From: Heloderma charlesbogerti
Taxonomy: Eukaryota; Chordata; Lepidosauria; Squamata; Helodermatidae
Assembly: GCA_026122225.1 (NCBI GenBank)
Contig: JANEZZ010002240.1
Location: 992,001 to 1,056,000 of the forward strand
Direction of reading: 5' to 3'
DNA: 64,000 nt
Part shown: positions 20,491 to 32,809 of the stretch, piece after piece
Layout: every line of letters starts with the position of its first letter
Numbering within the stretch: the stretch's first letter is position 1
Notes under the pieces: model-generated
Told to the model about the DNA's origin: nothing
Databases searched by the model: none
The model's input: only the letters and a program-made list of their open reading frames with translations
Program-made: the position numbers and the translations under genes

Positions 20491-21204
20491 CATAAAAAAT
20501 CAACACATTTCCAAATGCTGGAGATAACACCATGTACATGCAGTTTGCTACAGCATTCAATTTCTTCAGTTTATTTGTGGCTCTCCACCTCCTTCACACA
20601 CACACACACACACACACACATTACCAATGATCACATCAATATTATTTTTGTGTGGTGCTTTTCTGAGGTGCATGCACTGAAAAAGAAGAAGCAATGTTGA
20701 TGCCATTTTATGTCCAGTTTAATTAAGCATCTTTTTGGTCTGGTATGTTACCAAAGCACAGGAGAATATGGGCACATTTATAAAACACTACACAAAACGA
20801 TTCTTGATGTACTCACTGATATATTATCATGATTGCTTCTTGTTCTTTACTTTGTTTGCAATATTTTATCAATGCACAGGCATGAATCAGTAACATAATG
20901 GGAAGAAAAGGAACAAATGAGGAAAAGAAGCTAAAAGCTGCATCATGGTCCAATTCCAGAATTAATGATAGAAATTCTCCTAAGCAAACTTGGATCCAGG
21001 GAAAGTGGAAATCAGAGCAAGGTAATAGTCATGTTTATTATAATACATCAGTCCACTATTATACAGAGGCAGGGTAATACCATAGAACAAGAACTGAATG
21101 GAAAGGTGTGTTTTTTTTTCTTATTATTGTTGAATGTTTAAAATTGTTTAGATATACCTATGTGTTTCTGTGTGTGTGTTGTCTGTTTATATGTTTGTGT
21201 GTAA
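20491..21204. other. Unassigned AT-rich sequence with (CA)n at about 20597-20620
   Basis: No gene is recognised. It leads into the BovB LINE. Confidence 0.5.
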
Positions 21205-24200
21205 ATGGTTTTATACTATGTAAAATATATTTCCAGGTTGGAATATGGTCAAAATGCTACTGAGGAGGAACAGAGGATAAGTTCAACTAGCCTCAGATGT
21301 GATGACGCAGCCATCTCAAAGCTGAAAGGACAGCTAGCAGCTGACGGTGCTGGTGGTGAACGACGAATCCGATGTTCTAAAGATCAACACACCATACGAA
21401 CCTGGAATGTAAGATCTGTGAGCCAGGGCAAGTTGGATATGGTTATTGGGGAGATGTCAAGATTAAATATAGACATTTTGGGTGTCAGTGAACTGAAATG
21501 GACTGGAATGGGCCACTTCACATCAGATGACCACCAGATCTACTACTGTGGACAAGAGGACGACAGAAGAAATGGAGTAGCCTTCATCATTAATAATAAA
21601 GTGGCTAAAGCAGTGCTTGGATACAATCCAAAAATGACAGAAGGTTCTCAATTCGAATTCAGTGTAAGCCATTTAACATCACAGTGATCCAAATATACGC
21701 CCCAACCACAGATGCTGAAGAAGTAGATCAGTTCTATGAGGATCTGCAGCACCTACTGGATAATACACCAAAAATAGATGTTATTTTCATTACAGGAGAC
21801 TGGAATGCTAAGGTGGGTAGTCAAACGACACCTGGAATTAAAGGCAAGCATGGTCTGGGAGAACAAAATGAAGTGGGACATAGGCTGATAGAATTTTGCC
21901 AAGACAACTCACTGTGCATAACAAACACTCTTCCAACAACCTAAAATATGACTTTATACATGGACTTCACCAGATGGTTGACACCGAAATTAGATTGACT
22001 ACATCCTTTGTAGCCAAAGTGGTGGACATCTATACAGTCAGTAAAAACAAGACCTGGAGCTGACTGCAGTTCAGATCACGAACTTTTTATTGCACAATTT
22101 AGAACCAGACTAAAGAAAATAGGGAAGATCCAAAGATCAGTTAGATATGAGCACACTAATATTCCTAATGAATATGCAGTGGAGGTGAAGAATAGATTTA
22201 AGGGACTAGATATAGTAGATAGGGTCCTGGAAGAACTATGGAAAGAAGTTTGCGACATTGTTCAGGAGGCGGCAACAAAAAGCATCCCAAAGAAAAAGGA
22301 AACCAAAAAGGCAAGATGTCTGTCTGCTGAAGTAGCCCAAGAAAGAAGGAAAGCAAGGGGGAGATATGCCCACTTAAATGCAAAATTCCAGAGGTTAGCC
22401 AGACAAGATAAGGAATTATTTTTAAACAAGCAATGCACAGAAGCGGAAGAAGATAATAGAATAGGAAGGACAAGAGACCTCTTCCAGAAAATCAGAAATA
22501 TCGGAGGTAAATTCCAGGCAAAAATGGGTGTGATCAAAAACAAAGATGGCAAGGACCTAACAGAAGCAGAAGAGAGCAAGAAAAGGTGGCAAGAATATAT
22601 GGAAGATCTGTATAGGAAGGATAATAATATCTTATATCGGGGATATATTTGACGGTGTGGTCAGTGAGTTAGAGCCAGACATCCTGAAGAGTGAGGTTGA
22701 ATGGGCTTTAAGAAGCATTGCTAATAACAAGGCAGCAGGAGATGACAGTATCCCAGCTGAACTGTTTAAAATCTTGCAAGATGATGCTGCCAAGGTGATG
22801 CATGCTATATGTCAGCAAATTTGGAAAACACAAGAATGGCCATCAGATTGGAAAAAATCAACTTATATCCCCATACCAAAGAAGGGAAACACTAAAGAAT
22901 GTTCAAACTATCGAACAGCGGCACTTATTTCACATGCCAGTAAGGTAATGCTCAAGATCTTGCAAGGTAGACTCCAGCAATTCATGGAACGAGAATTGCC
23001 AGATGTACAAGCTGGGTTTCGAAAAGGCAGAGGAACTAGAGACCAAATTGCCAATATCCGCTGGATAATGGAGAAAGCCAGGGAGTTTCAGAAAAATATA
23101 TATTTCTGTTTTATTGACTATTCTAAAGCCTTTGACTGTGTGGATCATAACAAATTGTGGCAAGTTCTTGGTGGTATGGGGATACCAAGCCATCTTGTCT
23201 GCCTCCTGAGGAATCTGTATAATGACCAAGTAGCAATGATAAGAACAGACCACGGAACAATGGACTGGTTTAAGATTGGGAAAGGAGTACGGCAGGGCTG
23301 TATACTCTCACCCTACCTATTCAACCTGTACACAGAACACATCATGCGACGTGCTGGGCTTGATGAAGCCAAGGCTGGAGTTAAAATCACTGGAAGAAAC
23401 ATTAACAATCTCAGATATGCAGATGATACCACTTTGATGGCTGAAAGTGAGGAGGAGTTGAGGAACCTTATGACGAAAGTGAAAGAAGAAAGTGCAAAAG
23501 CTGGGTTGCAGTTAAACCTCAAAAAAACCAAGATTATGGCAACCAGCTTGATTGATAACTGGCAAATAGAGGGAGAAAACATGGAGGCAGTGACAGACTT
23601 TGTCTTTCTAGGTGCAAAGATTACTGCAGATGCTGACTGCAGCCAGGAAATCAGAAGATGTTTACTTCTTGGGAGGAGAATAGGGATGTATGAATCCCTT
23701 ACCTGTTCCGGTCTGGGCATCCGCTGGTGGGGGGAGGCGCTCCATCCCTCCCCCCAGAATCCTCGATGGGGGGGAGGCGATCCAGTCCTCCTCCCCGGGA
23801 ATCCTGCCCGGCCGGCTCTGCTCGGCGGCGGCTCTGCAGAGCAGCCAGCCAGGGCCGTCCGCAGCCAGACGTCCGGCCATAGACGGGCTGCTGCGGACGC
23901 AAATAGTGGCTCCCATAGCAGCTGCCATTTGCATCCTTCCAGGCTGCCACGATAGGCTACGTAAGAATTTACATAGCCTATCATGGCATGCCCCCCCCCA
24001 AAACGGCGTACGCAAATGGCGGCAGCTACTGCGGCCCCCATTTGCGTTCTCTATTTTTTGCCATTCTAGCCTATGTAAATATTTACGTAGGCAATTACGG
24101 CGGGAAAAAAAAGGGAACTTCAAATAGCGTAGTGGGCGCTATTTGCGGTTCCCTTTTTTTTCACCGTAATTGCCTATGTAAATATTTACGTAGGCTAGAA

Positions 24201-25236
24201 CAGCGAAAAATAGAGAATGCAAATGGTGGCCGCCATAGCTGCTGCCATTTGCATATGCTGGGGTTTTGGGGGGGGGTTAGCCATGATAGGCTACGTAAAT
24301 TCTTACGTAGCCTATCACAGCTTGAAGGACGGCAATGGCGGCTGCATCAGCCCGGCCACGGCCGGCCAGGAGACAAGCTGCCGCTGCTGCCACCGCTGCC
24401 GCCACTGCCAGAACCACCGCTGAATCTGCCGCATCCACCCCAGGTAAGTGCTGTCCCGGGGGATTCTGCGGGGGGGGGGCGGCAGGAGGCCGTTCCGCCA
24501 CGGATTCCGGGGGGGCGGATTCTGTAGAACGGCGGCCACTACGCCATTTGCGTTCCCTTTTTTTTTTTTTGCCGTAATAGCCTACGTAAATATTTATGTT
24601 GGCTAAAACGGCAAAAAAAAGGAAACGCAAATGGCGGCCGCCGTAGTCACCGCCATTTGCGTTCGCTGTTGTTTTGGGTTTTTTTTGCCATGATAGGCTA
24701 CATAAATATTTACGTAGCGTATCACGGCAAAATACACGGATGCAAATGGCATCCCTGTGTTAGCCGTGATAGGCTACGTAATTATTTACGTAGCCTATCA
24801 CGGCTATAATGGGGAAGCGAATGGCGGCCGCAGATGCAGCCGCCATTCGCAAAGCAGTGCGAACGGCAGCAGGTAAGTGCTCCGTTTTGCATGCCTTTTG
24901 TGGGAGGGGGGCGGGGGGCTTCATTCCACCACAGATTTCGGGGCGTCGAATGCACTGGCATTTGGCCTCACCGAGATCCGTGGCGGAATTCTCTGACGTC
25001 CCTAACCAGTCCATACTCCAGGAGATAAAGCCAGACTGCTCACTTGAGGGAATGATATTAAAGGCAAAACTGAAGTACTCTGGCCACATAATGAGAAGAC
25101 AGAATACCCTGGAGAAGATACTGATGCTAGGGAAAGTGGAAGGCAAAAGGAAGAGGGGCCGACCAAGGGCAAGGTGGATGGATGATATTCTGGATGTGAC
25201 GGACCCGACCCTGGGGATTTGGAGAAAATGGAGATA
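21205..25236 (+). pseudogene. RTE/BovB-type LINE, nearly full ORF2, frameshifted and split by H1
   Basis: The endonuclease domain is split over frames 21205-21687 and 21684-21944 (ILGVSELKWTGMG, then IQIYAPTTDAEE and FITGDWNAKVGS). A linker lies at 22179-22652. The reverse transcriptase frame runs from 22657 to 23680 with FIDYSKAFDCVDH, a GKGVRQGCILSP block and the catalytic YADD at 23416-23427. The C-terminal part resumes at 25005-25236 (HIMRRQNTLEKI). Several frameshifts break the frame between endonuclease and RT. About 200 bp expected between LLLGRR and NQSILQEI are missing at the H1 insertion. BovB moves by target-primed reverse transcription. This copy cannot, although its RT core is well preserved. 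Confidence 0.9.
23681..25004 (+). mobile_element. H1b-type element in BovB, mismatched flanks
   Basis: The alpha end TAGGGATGTATGAATCCCTT starts at 23681 and the beta end GGCGGAATTCTCTGACGTCC with CTA finishes at 25004. The flanks GAGGAGAA and ACCAGTCC do not match, and LINE sequence is missing between them. It is probably two H1 copies fused with loss of the intervening DNA, or a single insertion followed by deletion. At 1324 bp it is also longer than typical copies. Confidence 0.85.
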
Positions 25237-25496
25237 ATCTCTAAAGACTTGCAAAACATATGAAATTGCAGAGTGCAATAAGACTCAGTTATGTGTCATT
25301 ATGATTCAGAGGCTATAGCCTGAGTGGCCAATATTGGGGTCAGTATTACAAAAAACTTTTGCTCCAGAAACATCCAGTTCCTTTATAATTCCTTGTGAAG
25401 GGTGATTCTCCTCCCATATCCAAAACAATACCATTAAGGAGATCCTCCGGTCTGCAGGGAGTCTGAACTTGCTTGTCTGTGTATAAAACCAAGGAC

Positions 25497-26201
25497 TAGG
25501 GATGTCAGAGAATTCCACGGCTGATCTCAGTGAGGCCGAATGCCAGTGCATTTGGCCCCCTGAAATCCATCGTGGAACGAAGCCCCCGCCCCCAACCCAA
25601 GAAAGGTGCGCGGGACAAAGTCCCTGCCACCCCCAACCCACAAAAGGCATGCAAAACAGAGGAATTACCTGCTCCCGTCCACGCTGCTTTGTGAATGGCG
25701 GCCGTCCTGCGGCTGCCATTCGCTTCCTCTTCATAGCCGTGATTTCATAGCCATAAATACTTATGTAGCCTATCACGGCTAACGCGGGGATGCCATTTGC
25801 GTCCCTGCGGAGGCCGTGATAGGCTACGTAAGTATTTACATAGCCTATCACGGCAAGGGGAAAAAAACCCAGCATACACAAATGGTGGTGGCTACCGCCA
25901 TTTGCGTACACTGGGTTTCCCCCCCCCTGCTGTGATAGGCTATGTAAATATTTACGTAGCCTATCATGGCTAAATACAGGGATGCAAATGGCGGCTACGA
26001 CAGCCACCATTTGCGTCCCTGCAGGGCTGCCTAGCGGCCGGATGTCGCTGGATTCAGCCGGGCAGGATTCCAGGGGGGAGACTCCGGGGGGGAGGACCGG
26101 ATCGCCTCCCCCCCGTTGAGGATCCCGGGGGAAGGACGGAGCGCCTCCCCACCCCAGCGGAAACAGAACGGAATGGAAGGTAAGTGTTCCATGCATCCCT
26201 A
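25497..26201 (-). mobile_element. H1b element, complete
   Basis: The beta end TAGGGATGTCAGAGAATTCC starts at 25497 and the variant alpha end AGGTAAGTGTTCCATGCATC with CCTA finishes at 26201. A perfect TSD CCAAGGAC lies at 25489-25496 and 26202-26209. Confidence 0.95.
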
Positions 26202-26209
26202 CCAAGGAC

Positions 26210-26934
26210 TTTGTCAGGCAGGAGTGTGAAAGTTACAAAGGGAATTGGTGACTCACTTCAAGCATCGGCATTTAGCATTGCTGTGTTGTGCAGTTAATGT
26301 TCATCTATCAGTCTGCTCCAAGTTTGCCAGTCAACCACAGAGCCAGCAGCAATAGTCGCAAACAGCAAGGCAGCTAGAGGGGAGCTGCAATCGGCTTCCA
26401 AGTTTCAGTATCAACACTGGATACCCAGCAAATTATCCAAAGGCTGCTAATTGGTCATGTCTGAGTCATCCAGTATTTCCAAACACTGAACACATTTCCG
26501 AAAGGAAGGGTGGGGGAAAAAAGAGTGAATCCCAGATGGGGCTGTAAACCTTATAAACAACAAACACAGCTGACGTAGGATGACTGCAGGTTTGCGGGTG
26601 GGAGTAAAAGCAGCATTTTGGGGCCAGAAAATTAGATATACACATTATTGGTTTTCTCTCTCTCTCTTTCTGTTCACCAGATGGTGCACCTAGATAATGA
26701 TGTTGTATGTTGTTCCACTGAAAATTCCACTTAGCTGAAGAATTGCCATGTTTTGTTGCCTAACCGCCTCTTCAATTCTAGCTTAAATGAGAGATACAAG
26801 CATTCCTGGATTGATTTTAGGCAAAAAGAATGCAGAGAGAACCCATCGTCCATTGGTAGGTATGTAATTACAGTTGCCTGGATGGCACATTCTCTGCTCC
26901 ATTTCTCCTGGGGCAAGCTATCTTCTTGTACTTT
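26210..26934. other. Unassigned sequence
   Basis: No gene or recognisable repeat was found. Overlapping short ORFs near 26731-26938 on both strands show no domain. Confidence 0.4.
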
Positions 26935-27108
26935 TTAAACATTTTAAGAAAGTTGGCTACTAGAAAGAGAGCCTTTCCTGTGGCTGAACCTCCCCTACAG
27001 CTTTCTGTCTGAAGGAATATCAGTCTGGCACCTTATTTACTATCACTTAGGCACTGTCCTGTTCACCTGATACTTCAGTTGAATAGTTCTGGTTTTGCCT
27101 TATTTTTG

Positions 27109-27811
27109 TAGGGATGGCAGACAATTCCACCACGGATCTCGGTGAGGCCGAATGCCAGTGCATTCAGCCCCCCGAAATCTGTGGCGGAATGGCCTGCTCC
27201 CCCCTGCCCCCCTGTGGATCCCCCCCGGGACGAGACTTACCTGGGGTGGATCTTCAGGGTGCAGGCGGCTCCAGCGGCGGCGGTGGCAGCTGGTCTTCCG
27301 ACCGGCTGCTGCCACTGCCATTTGGAGGGGTTTGGGGTTTTTTTTTTACCCAGACGTGATAGGCTACGTAAGTTTTTACGTAGCCTAAAACGCCTGGGTA
27401 AAAAAAAAAAAAAAGGCATACGCAAATGGCGGCGGCTATGGCTGCTGCCATTTGCGTTCCTCATTTTGGGCCATCTTAGTCTACGTAAATATTTACATAG
27501 ATTAAGACGGCAAAAATAAGGAACGCAAATGGCGGCAGCCATAGCCGCCGCCATTTGTGTACGTGGTTGTTGTTGTTTTTCTCCCCAGAGCCCTCCGCGG
27601 CCGGAAATCCAGCTTCAGACGGCTCTGGTCTGGCTGGGCCTGGATGGCTCCTCCGCAGAGCTGCAGCGGAGCACAGCTGGCCGCAGAGGATTCTGGGGGG
27701 GAGGGACGGAGTGCATCCCCCCCGTCGAGGATTCTGGGGGGAGGTATGGAACGCCTCCCCCCACACCATCAACATAATCTGCAAAATGTAAGTGACTTTC
27801 GTACATCCCTA
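27109..27811 (-). mobile_element. H1b element, complete
   Basis: The beta end TAGGGATGGCAGACAATTCC starts at 27109 and the alpha end TTTCGTACATCCCTA finishes at 27811. A perfect TSD TATTTTTG lies at 27101-27108 and 27812-27819. Confidence 0.96.
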
Positions 27812-27859
27812 TATTTTTGGGATCTTATCATATTGTGGTCTTAGAGCTTCATTGTTCAC

Positions 27860-28776
27860 TAGGGGTGCACGAAAGTCACTTACCTGGTCTCGCAGCTTTT
27901 CGCGGTGGGGGGGAGGCGCTTCGCTGCTCTCCCCGCGAAGTTCAGGCCGGGGGGGGAGGCTTCCCGCCTCGCCCGGACAAAATTCAGGCCGGGGAGGAGG
28001 CGCCTCGCCTCGCCCGGCCGTGAAATGAAAAGTTAAAAAAAAAACACGCCCCCGTGATAGGCTACGTGACGATTAACGTAGCCTATCACGGCTAGATCTG
28101 CAAAGTCAGCCATGATAGGCTACGTAAATCGTCACATAGCCTATCACGGGTGACTTAAAAAAAAAAAAAAAGCGCGTACGCAAATGGCGGCCCCCGTAGG
28201 GAGCCGCCATTCGCATTCCTTATTTGGTCTGTAGTCTACGTAAATCTTTACGTAGACTATGGCGAAAATAAGGGCAACGCAAATAGTGTTGCCCTTATTT
28301 TCACCGTAGTCTACGTAATCTTTACGTAGACTACAGCGAACAAATAAGGAACGGGAATGGTGGCTCCCTATGGGGGCCGCCATTATCCGTACGCGCTTTT
28401 TTTTTTTTTAAAGTCACCCGTGATAGGCTACGTGACGATTTACGTAGCCTATCATGGCTGACTTTGCAAATCTAGCCATGATAGGCTATGTTAATCGTCA
28501 CGTAGCCTATCACGGGGGTGTTTTTTTTTTCTTTTATTGGAATGGTGGCGGCGGCAGCCGGTCAAAAGACCGGCTGCCGCTCCCGCCCTAGACGAAGACC
28601 CGACGAACCGCCAGCTGGACCCGCCACCGGGAGGGACAGTCGGGAAAGGTAAGTCCCATCCCGGGGGGGGGTGCGGGGGGGGGTGCGGAGAATTTCTCCC
28701 TGAAACTTGTTCGGGGGCCGAACACGTTGGCGCTCGGCCCCCCGAAGTTTCGGGGAGAAATTCTCCACCATCCCTA
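27860..28776 (+). mobile_element. H1a element, complete
   Basis: The alpha end TAGGGGTGCACGAAAGTCAC starts at 27860 and the beta end GAGAAATTCTCCACCATCCC with TA finishes at 28776. A perfect TSD TTGTTCAC lies at 27852-27859 and 28777-28784. It carries the full set: two alpha repeats, paired hairpins, central palindrome, GCCGGTCAAAAGACCGGC hairpin and AGGTAAGT near 28648. Confidence 0.97.
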
Positions 28777-28921
28777 TTGTTCACTTGAGTTGATTAGTTT
28801 TGATAACTGCCTTCTACAAACTGCTTTTATCTAATGTCTTATGCTTTGTTCTTTATTGGATCTGTCTGCATTTTAACGGGTTCATAAATAATCTGGAGTT
28901 AGAACTGAGCTGTAAGGTGGT

Positions 28922-29408
28922 TAGGGATGTACGAAAGTCACTTACCTTCTGATGAAATGTGATTCGAGGTGGGGGAGAGGCGCCCCATCCCTCCCAGCTG
29001 AAATTCTGGCTGGGGGGGAGGCGCCCCGTCCATCCCGCCGCGAATCCTGGCTGGCCGGGTCTGCAAATGGCAGCGGCCGTAGCCGCCACAGTTTGCATCC
29101 CTGCAGTCAGCCGTGACAGGCTACGTTAATCGTTACGTAGCCTATCACAGGGGCGTGTTTTTTTTTTACTTTTCTTGTAATGGAGGCGGCGGCAGCCAGT
29201 CAAAAGACCGGCTGCCACCCCCGCCCCTGACAAAGACCTGACGAACTGCCACCAGGACCCACCGCCGGGAGGGACATTCGTGAAAGGTAAGTCCCATCCC
29301 GGGGGGGGGCGGGGGGCGGAGAATTTCTCCCCGAACAACCTTCGGAGGACCGATTGCGTTGGCGCTCGGCCCCCCGAAGTTTCGGGGAGAAATTCTCCCC
29401 CATCCCTA
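28922..29408 (+). mobile_element. H1 element with unmatched flanks, abutting a second H1
   Basis: The alpha end TAGGGATGTACGAAAGTCAC starts at 28922 after AAGGTGGT. The beta end GAGAAATTCTCCCCCATCCC with TA finishes at 29408 and is followed by AGCCTATC, which belongs to the hairpin arm of another H1. The left flank is therefore host DNA and the right flank is H1 DNA. This fits recombination between two alpha ends after a nested insertion. Confidence 0.85.
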
Positions 29409-30428
29409 AGCCTATCACGGCATTTTTTTTGTTTTTTTTACTTTTCTTGTAATGGCGGCAGCGGCAGCCGGTCCCTGACCAAGACCCGACGGCTATTTGC
29501 GTTGCCCTTATTTTCGCCGTAGTCTACGTAAATCTTTACGTAGACTACAGGGACCAAATAAGGAACGCGAATGGCAGCTCCCTATGGGAGCCATTAGCGT
29601 ACGTGCTTTTTTTTTTTTTTTAAGTCACCCATGTTAGGCTACGTGACGATTAACGTAGCCTATCATGGCTGACTTTGCAAATCTCGCCGTGATAGGCTAC
29701 GTTAATCGTTACGTAGCCTATCACAGGGGCGGTTTTTTAAAAAACTTTTCTTGTAATGGCGCCCCCGCCCCTGACGAAGACCTGCCGAACCGCTGCCGAG
29801 ACCCACCACCGGGAGGGACATTCGTGAAAGGTAAGTCCCATCCCAGGGGGGGCGGGGGCGGGGGGCGGAGAATTTCTCCCCGAACAACCTTCAGAGGACC
29901 GAATGCGTTGGTACTCAGCCCCCCCGAAGGCGGCGGGTCCCGGCGGTGGTTCGTCAGGTCTTCGACAGGGGCAGAGGCGGCAGCCAGTCTTTCGACCGGC
30001 TGCCGCCGCCGCCATTCCAATAAAAGTAAAAAAAAAAAAAACGCCCCCGTGATAGGCTACGTGACAATTAACGTAGCCTATCACGGCTAGATTTGCAAAG
30101 TCAGCCGTGATAGGCTACGTAAATCGTCACGTAGCCTATCACGGCTGACTTTAAAAAAAAAAAAAGCTCGTACGGCTAATGGCGGCCCCCATAGGGAGCC
30201 GCCATTCACGTTCCTTATTTGGTCACTGTAGTCTACGTAAAGATTTACGTAGACTACAGCGACCAAATAAGGAACGTGAATGGCGGCTCCCTATGGGGGC
30301 TGCCATTTGCATACGTGCTTTTTTTTTTTTTTAAAGTCACCCGTGATAGGCTACGTGACGATTTACGTAGTCTGTCATGGCTGACATTGCAGATCTAGCC
30401 ATGATAGGCTACGTTAATCGTCACATAG
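29409..30428 (+). mobile_element. Rearranged H1a sequence without termini
   Basis: Contains hairpins, the AAATGGCGGC-type arms and two partial GC-rich beta arms. One, at about 29760-29930, carries AAAGGTAAGTCCCATCCC. The segment starts in AGCCTATCACGG and stops at about 30428 inside a TACGTTAATCGTCACATAG hairpin arm, with no terminal CCCTA. It is a mosaic of deleted copies. Confidence 0.8.
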
Positions 30429-31154
30429 TTCAAAAGATTATTTTGTAAAGAGCCTGTCCTCCAGAAGTGTCTTACAGTTATCTGGAGCCGTCTGGCTTAA
30501 GGACAGTAGCCACCGTGTTCTAAATCTGAACGCAAACATACCGTACAATTCCTCTTGCTCCTGATCACATGCATTAAATAAAACCTGATTCAAGCCTTTG
30601 TCGAGTGTCCCCAGCCAAATTCAGATGAATTTTAATGTTCAGGTAGCATGCCTTTCTCATAATTGACTGTAGTTTTCTTTCTCGTAAAACATCTGGCCTT
30701 GCATTTCTCTTCACATGACTGGCACTGAGGAAGTGTGAACGATTGGACTGACAGATATTGAATGGACTTCCTGCAGGGCACCTGTAAGCAATAGAAAGAT
30801 CATGTTGCTTACTTTACTTTTCCCTATTACAACAACCCTAATAAATTTTAATTGACTTTGGCATGCGCCTCCTGCAACTTACCCTTATTAAACATCCACT
30901 GTATTTTAGAGAGCAGTGAGTTCTAACTAGGTGGGAGAATTATATCTTCTATTTAGAATGATAAATTTTTTTGTATAAATTCAGAGCCTTCCTACCTTCC
31001 TGCCCCCAAGGCATATATAGATGTGACTCAGTCTTTGGTCATGATTCAGATAAGGGCTGTATAGTTAGCACATCCATTATGGGGATGCTGCACTAGTCTG
31101 GGATGGCAAAATTTCTGGGATAATAAAAAATTCACTCCAAATATTGCTCTGCAG
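30429..31154. other. Unassigned sequence
   Basis: AT-rich, with no ORF of note and no recognised repeat. Confidence 0.4.
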
Positions 31155-31666
31155 TAGGGATGTTGCAGGAGTCTGGGAAGGAGGGGGGGAGTCTGGTGAA
31201 CTCCCCCCCCTCGCACTCAGCTCCCGGACTCCAGTCCACAGACCACCAAACTTACCCGATTCAGCACATGCCCAGTCGGGAAACTGCGGCACTCCCAGCT
31301 GGTCTGCCGACTCCGAGTCACCATTTTGCAAAAAAATGGCTGCTTGGGTTTTTTTGTAAATGTAATGTTGCTGTGAAGGGGCCCTCTACACAACATTAAA
31401 GGCATAAATGGTCCATTTACACCTGTAATGTTGTGTAAATGGCCCCTTTATGGCCACCATTTGTGCAATATTACATTTATGAAAAAAAATGAAGCTGCCA
31501 TGTTTTTGCAAAGTGGTGGCTCAGCGAGGGCTTGGCAGCTATGCACTGCTTGCTAGGTACCTGTGGACTACATGGCGGCTCATGTGGTGAACAAGGGTGG
31601 GTGCCTGGGGGGGGGGGTTCTGTGAGCAGCATGAAGTGCTGATGGTGGTGAGTCTGTTCATCCCAA
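31155..31666 (+). mobile_element. H4-like palindromic hAT relic (tentative)
   Basis: TAGGGATGTTGCAGGAGTCT starts at 31155 and GAGTCTGTTCATCCCAA ends at 31666. The flanks CTCTGCAG and CTCTACTC agree at 5 of 8. The middle is a long imperfect palindrome (about 31355-31483) sharing GGGGCC, TACACAA and TAAATGGTCCATTTA with the one at 8194-8302. Confidence 0.5.
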
Positions 31667-32444
31667 CTCTACTCTGTGCTGTTTGTCATGGGCACCTACT
31701 GGCTAGTGCTAGTTTCATCCACTGTGACACATTCTTTCCTTTCCTTTATGCCTGCCATTTTCAAAACTTCTGTTTAGGTAGCATGGGGGTTAGCTATTAG
31801 ACGTGGGGTGGGCAATCCCCACCCCCCATCCCCAAACCACAGAGTTTCAAAGAACAACGTTTAAATTTGATTGAAGAAAATTGTCAATAGACAATATATG
31901 GTTATTGGAGATGAATTGTAGGCTTGCTCCCTTGCTATAAGACTGATAATATGATATTGAAATGTAAGGTTGATTATCTATGCTGTACTGAATTGTAATA
32001 TTGGCAATATTATAGGTATAACTTTTAAGTAGAATGATATTTGAAGTTTGTGTGTAATGGAGTTTAAACTTAATCCTTTTAAGTATATTTTTTTTCTTTT
32101 TCTTTCTTGCTTTCTTCTTCCTTTTCCTTTTCCTTCTTCTTTTTCTTTTTCATTATTGCTGTGTCCTCCTAAGAATACTGTGTTGTTGGAAACTGTAGAT
32201 AATGACTAGGTTGTTGGTACTGTTTATTTTATTTATAGAGATAAAAAATAGAATAAAAAATATTTTGGGGAAAAGGGGAAAAATTGTCAATAGGAAAAGT
32301 TTTAAAATGTGAATGGATACCCCACACACACACCACTGAATATGAGCAACAGGGTAGTCTGTGCTATCCTGGCCACCTGTTATGCTAGCTGGCTATATGT
32401 GCAGCAGCCTCTTTGAGCCCTGGTTCTCTCATACATCCCTCAGC
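31667..32444. other. Unassigned sequence with a pyrimidine-rich tract
   Basis: A T/C-rich tract (CTTTTTCTTTC-like) lies at about 32090-32155. No gene is recognised. Confidence 0.4.
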
Positions 32445-32801
32445 AAGGGATGTCTGCCACTGAAAATCTGGCCTTTATGGGGCCTGATGGATCGCAACTG
32501 CCCATCTGGCTTGGCTCGCATTCATCAGCCAAGCCCTGGACTTTCCCTGAAATTTGGGAACTTCTTGCATTTTTTTTTCCTCTTGTCAATAGAAAGCTGC
32601 AGAAATGGCTGTTGAAATTTGTGCAACTTTCTCTTGATGAGAAGAAGAAAAAAACAACAACCAGAAAATCTGTAAGCTGGCCTGACTCAATACAGATTGA
32701 GTTGGGCTAGCTCATGGGGGAGCAAGCTGAAGTCCAGGGGGCCGAGCTGCTGAAAGTTTGGTGAACTCCACCCCCTGGTATGGATTCCTCTGACATCCCT
32801 A
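32445..32801 (+). mobile_element. H3 hAT-like element
   Basis: The left end AAGGGATGTCTGCCACTG starts at 32445 and the right end GATTCCTCTGACATCCCTA finishes at 32801. The TSD is CCCTCAGC (32437-32444) and CACTCAGC (32802-32809), 7 of 8. It shares GAACTCCACCCCC and CTGACTCA segments with the element at 42371-42804. Confidence 0.75.
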
Positions 32802-32809
32802 CACTCAGC

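Larger units (their letters stand above)
26935..28921 (+). mobile_element. Probable L2-like LINE 3' remnant, split by two H1 copies
   Basis: Blocks 26935-27108, 27820-27859 and 28785-28921 become adjacent when two H1 copies are removed. The first has a degenerate L2 C-terminal pattern (TRKRAFPVAEPP in one frame), and the rest is T-rich like an L2 3' UTR. The assignment is weak. Confidence 0.4.

Noticed and set aside
32361..32710. Short ORFs suggesting a secreted peptide
   Set aside because: They overlap an H3 transposon with a matching TSD and have no conserved motif.
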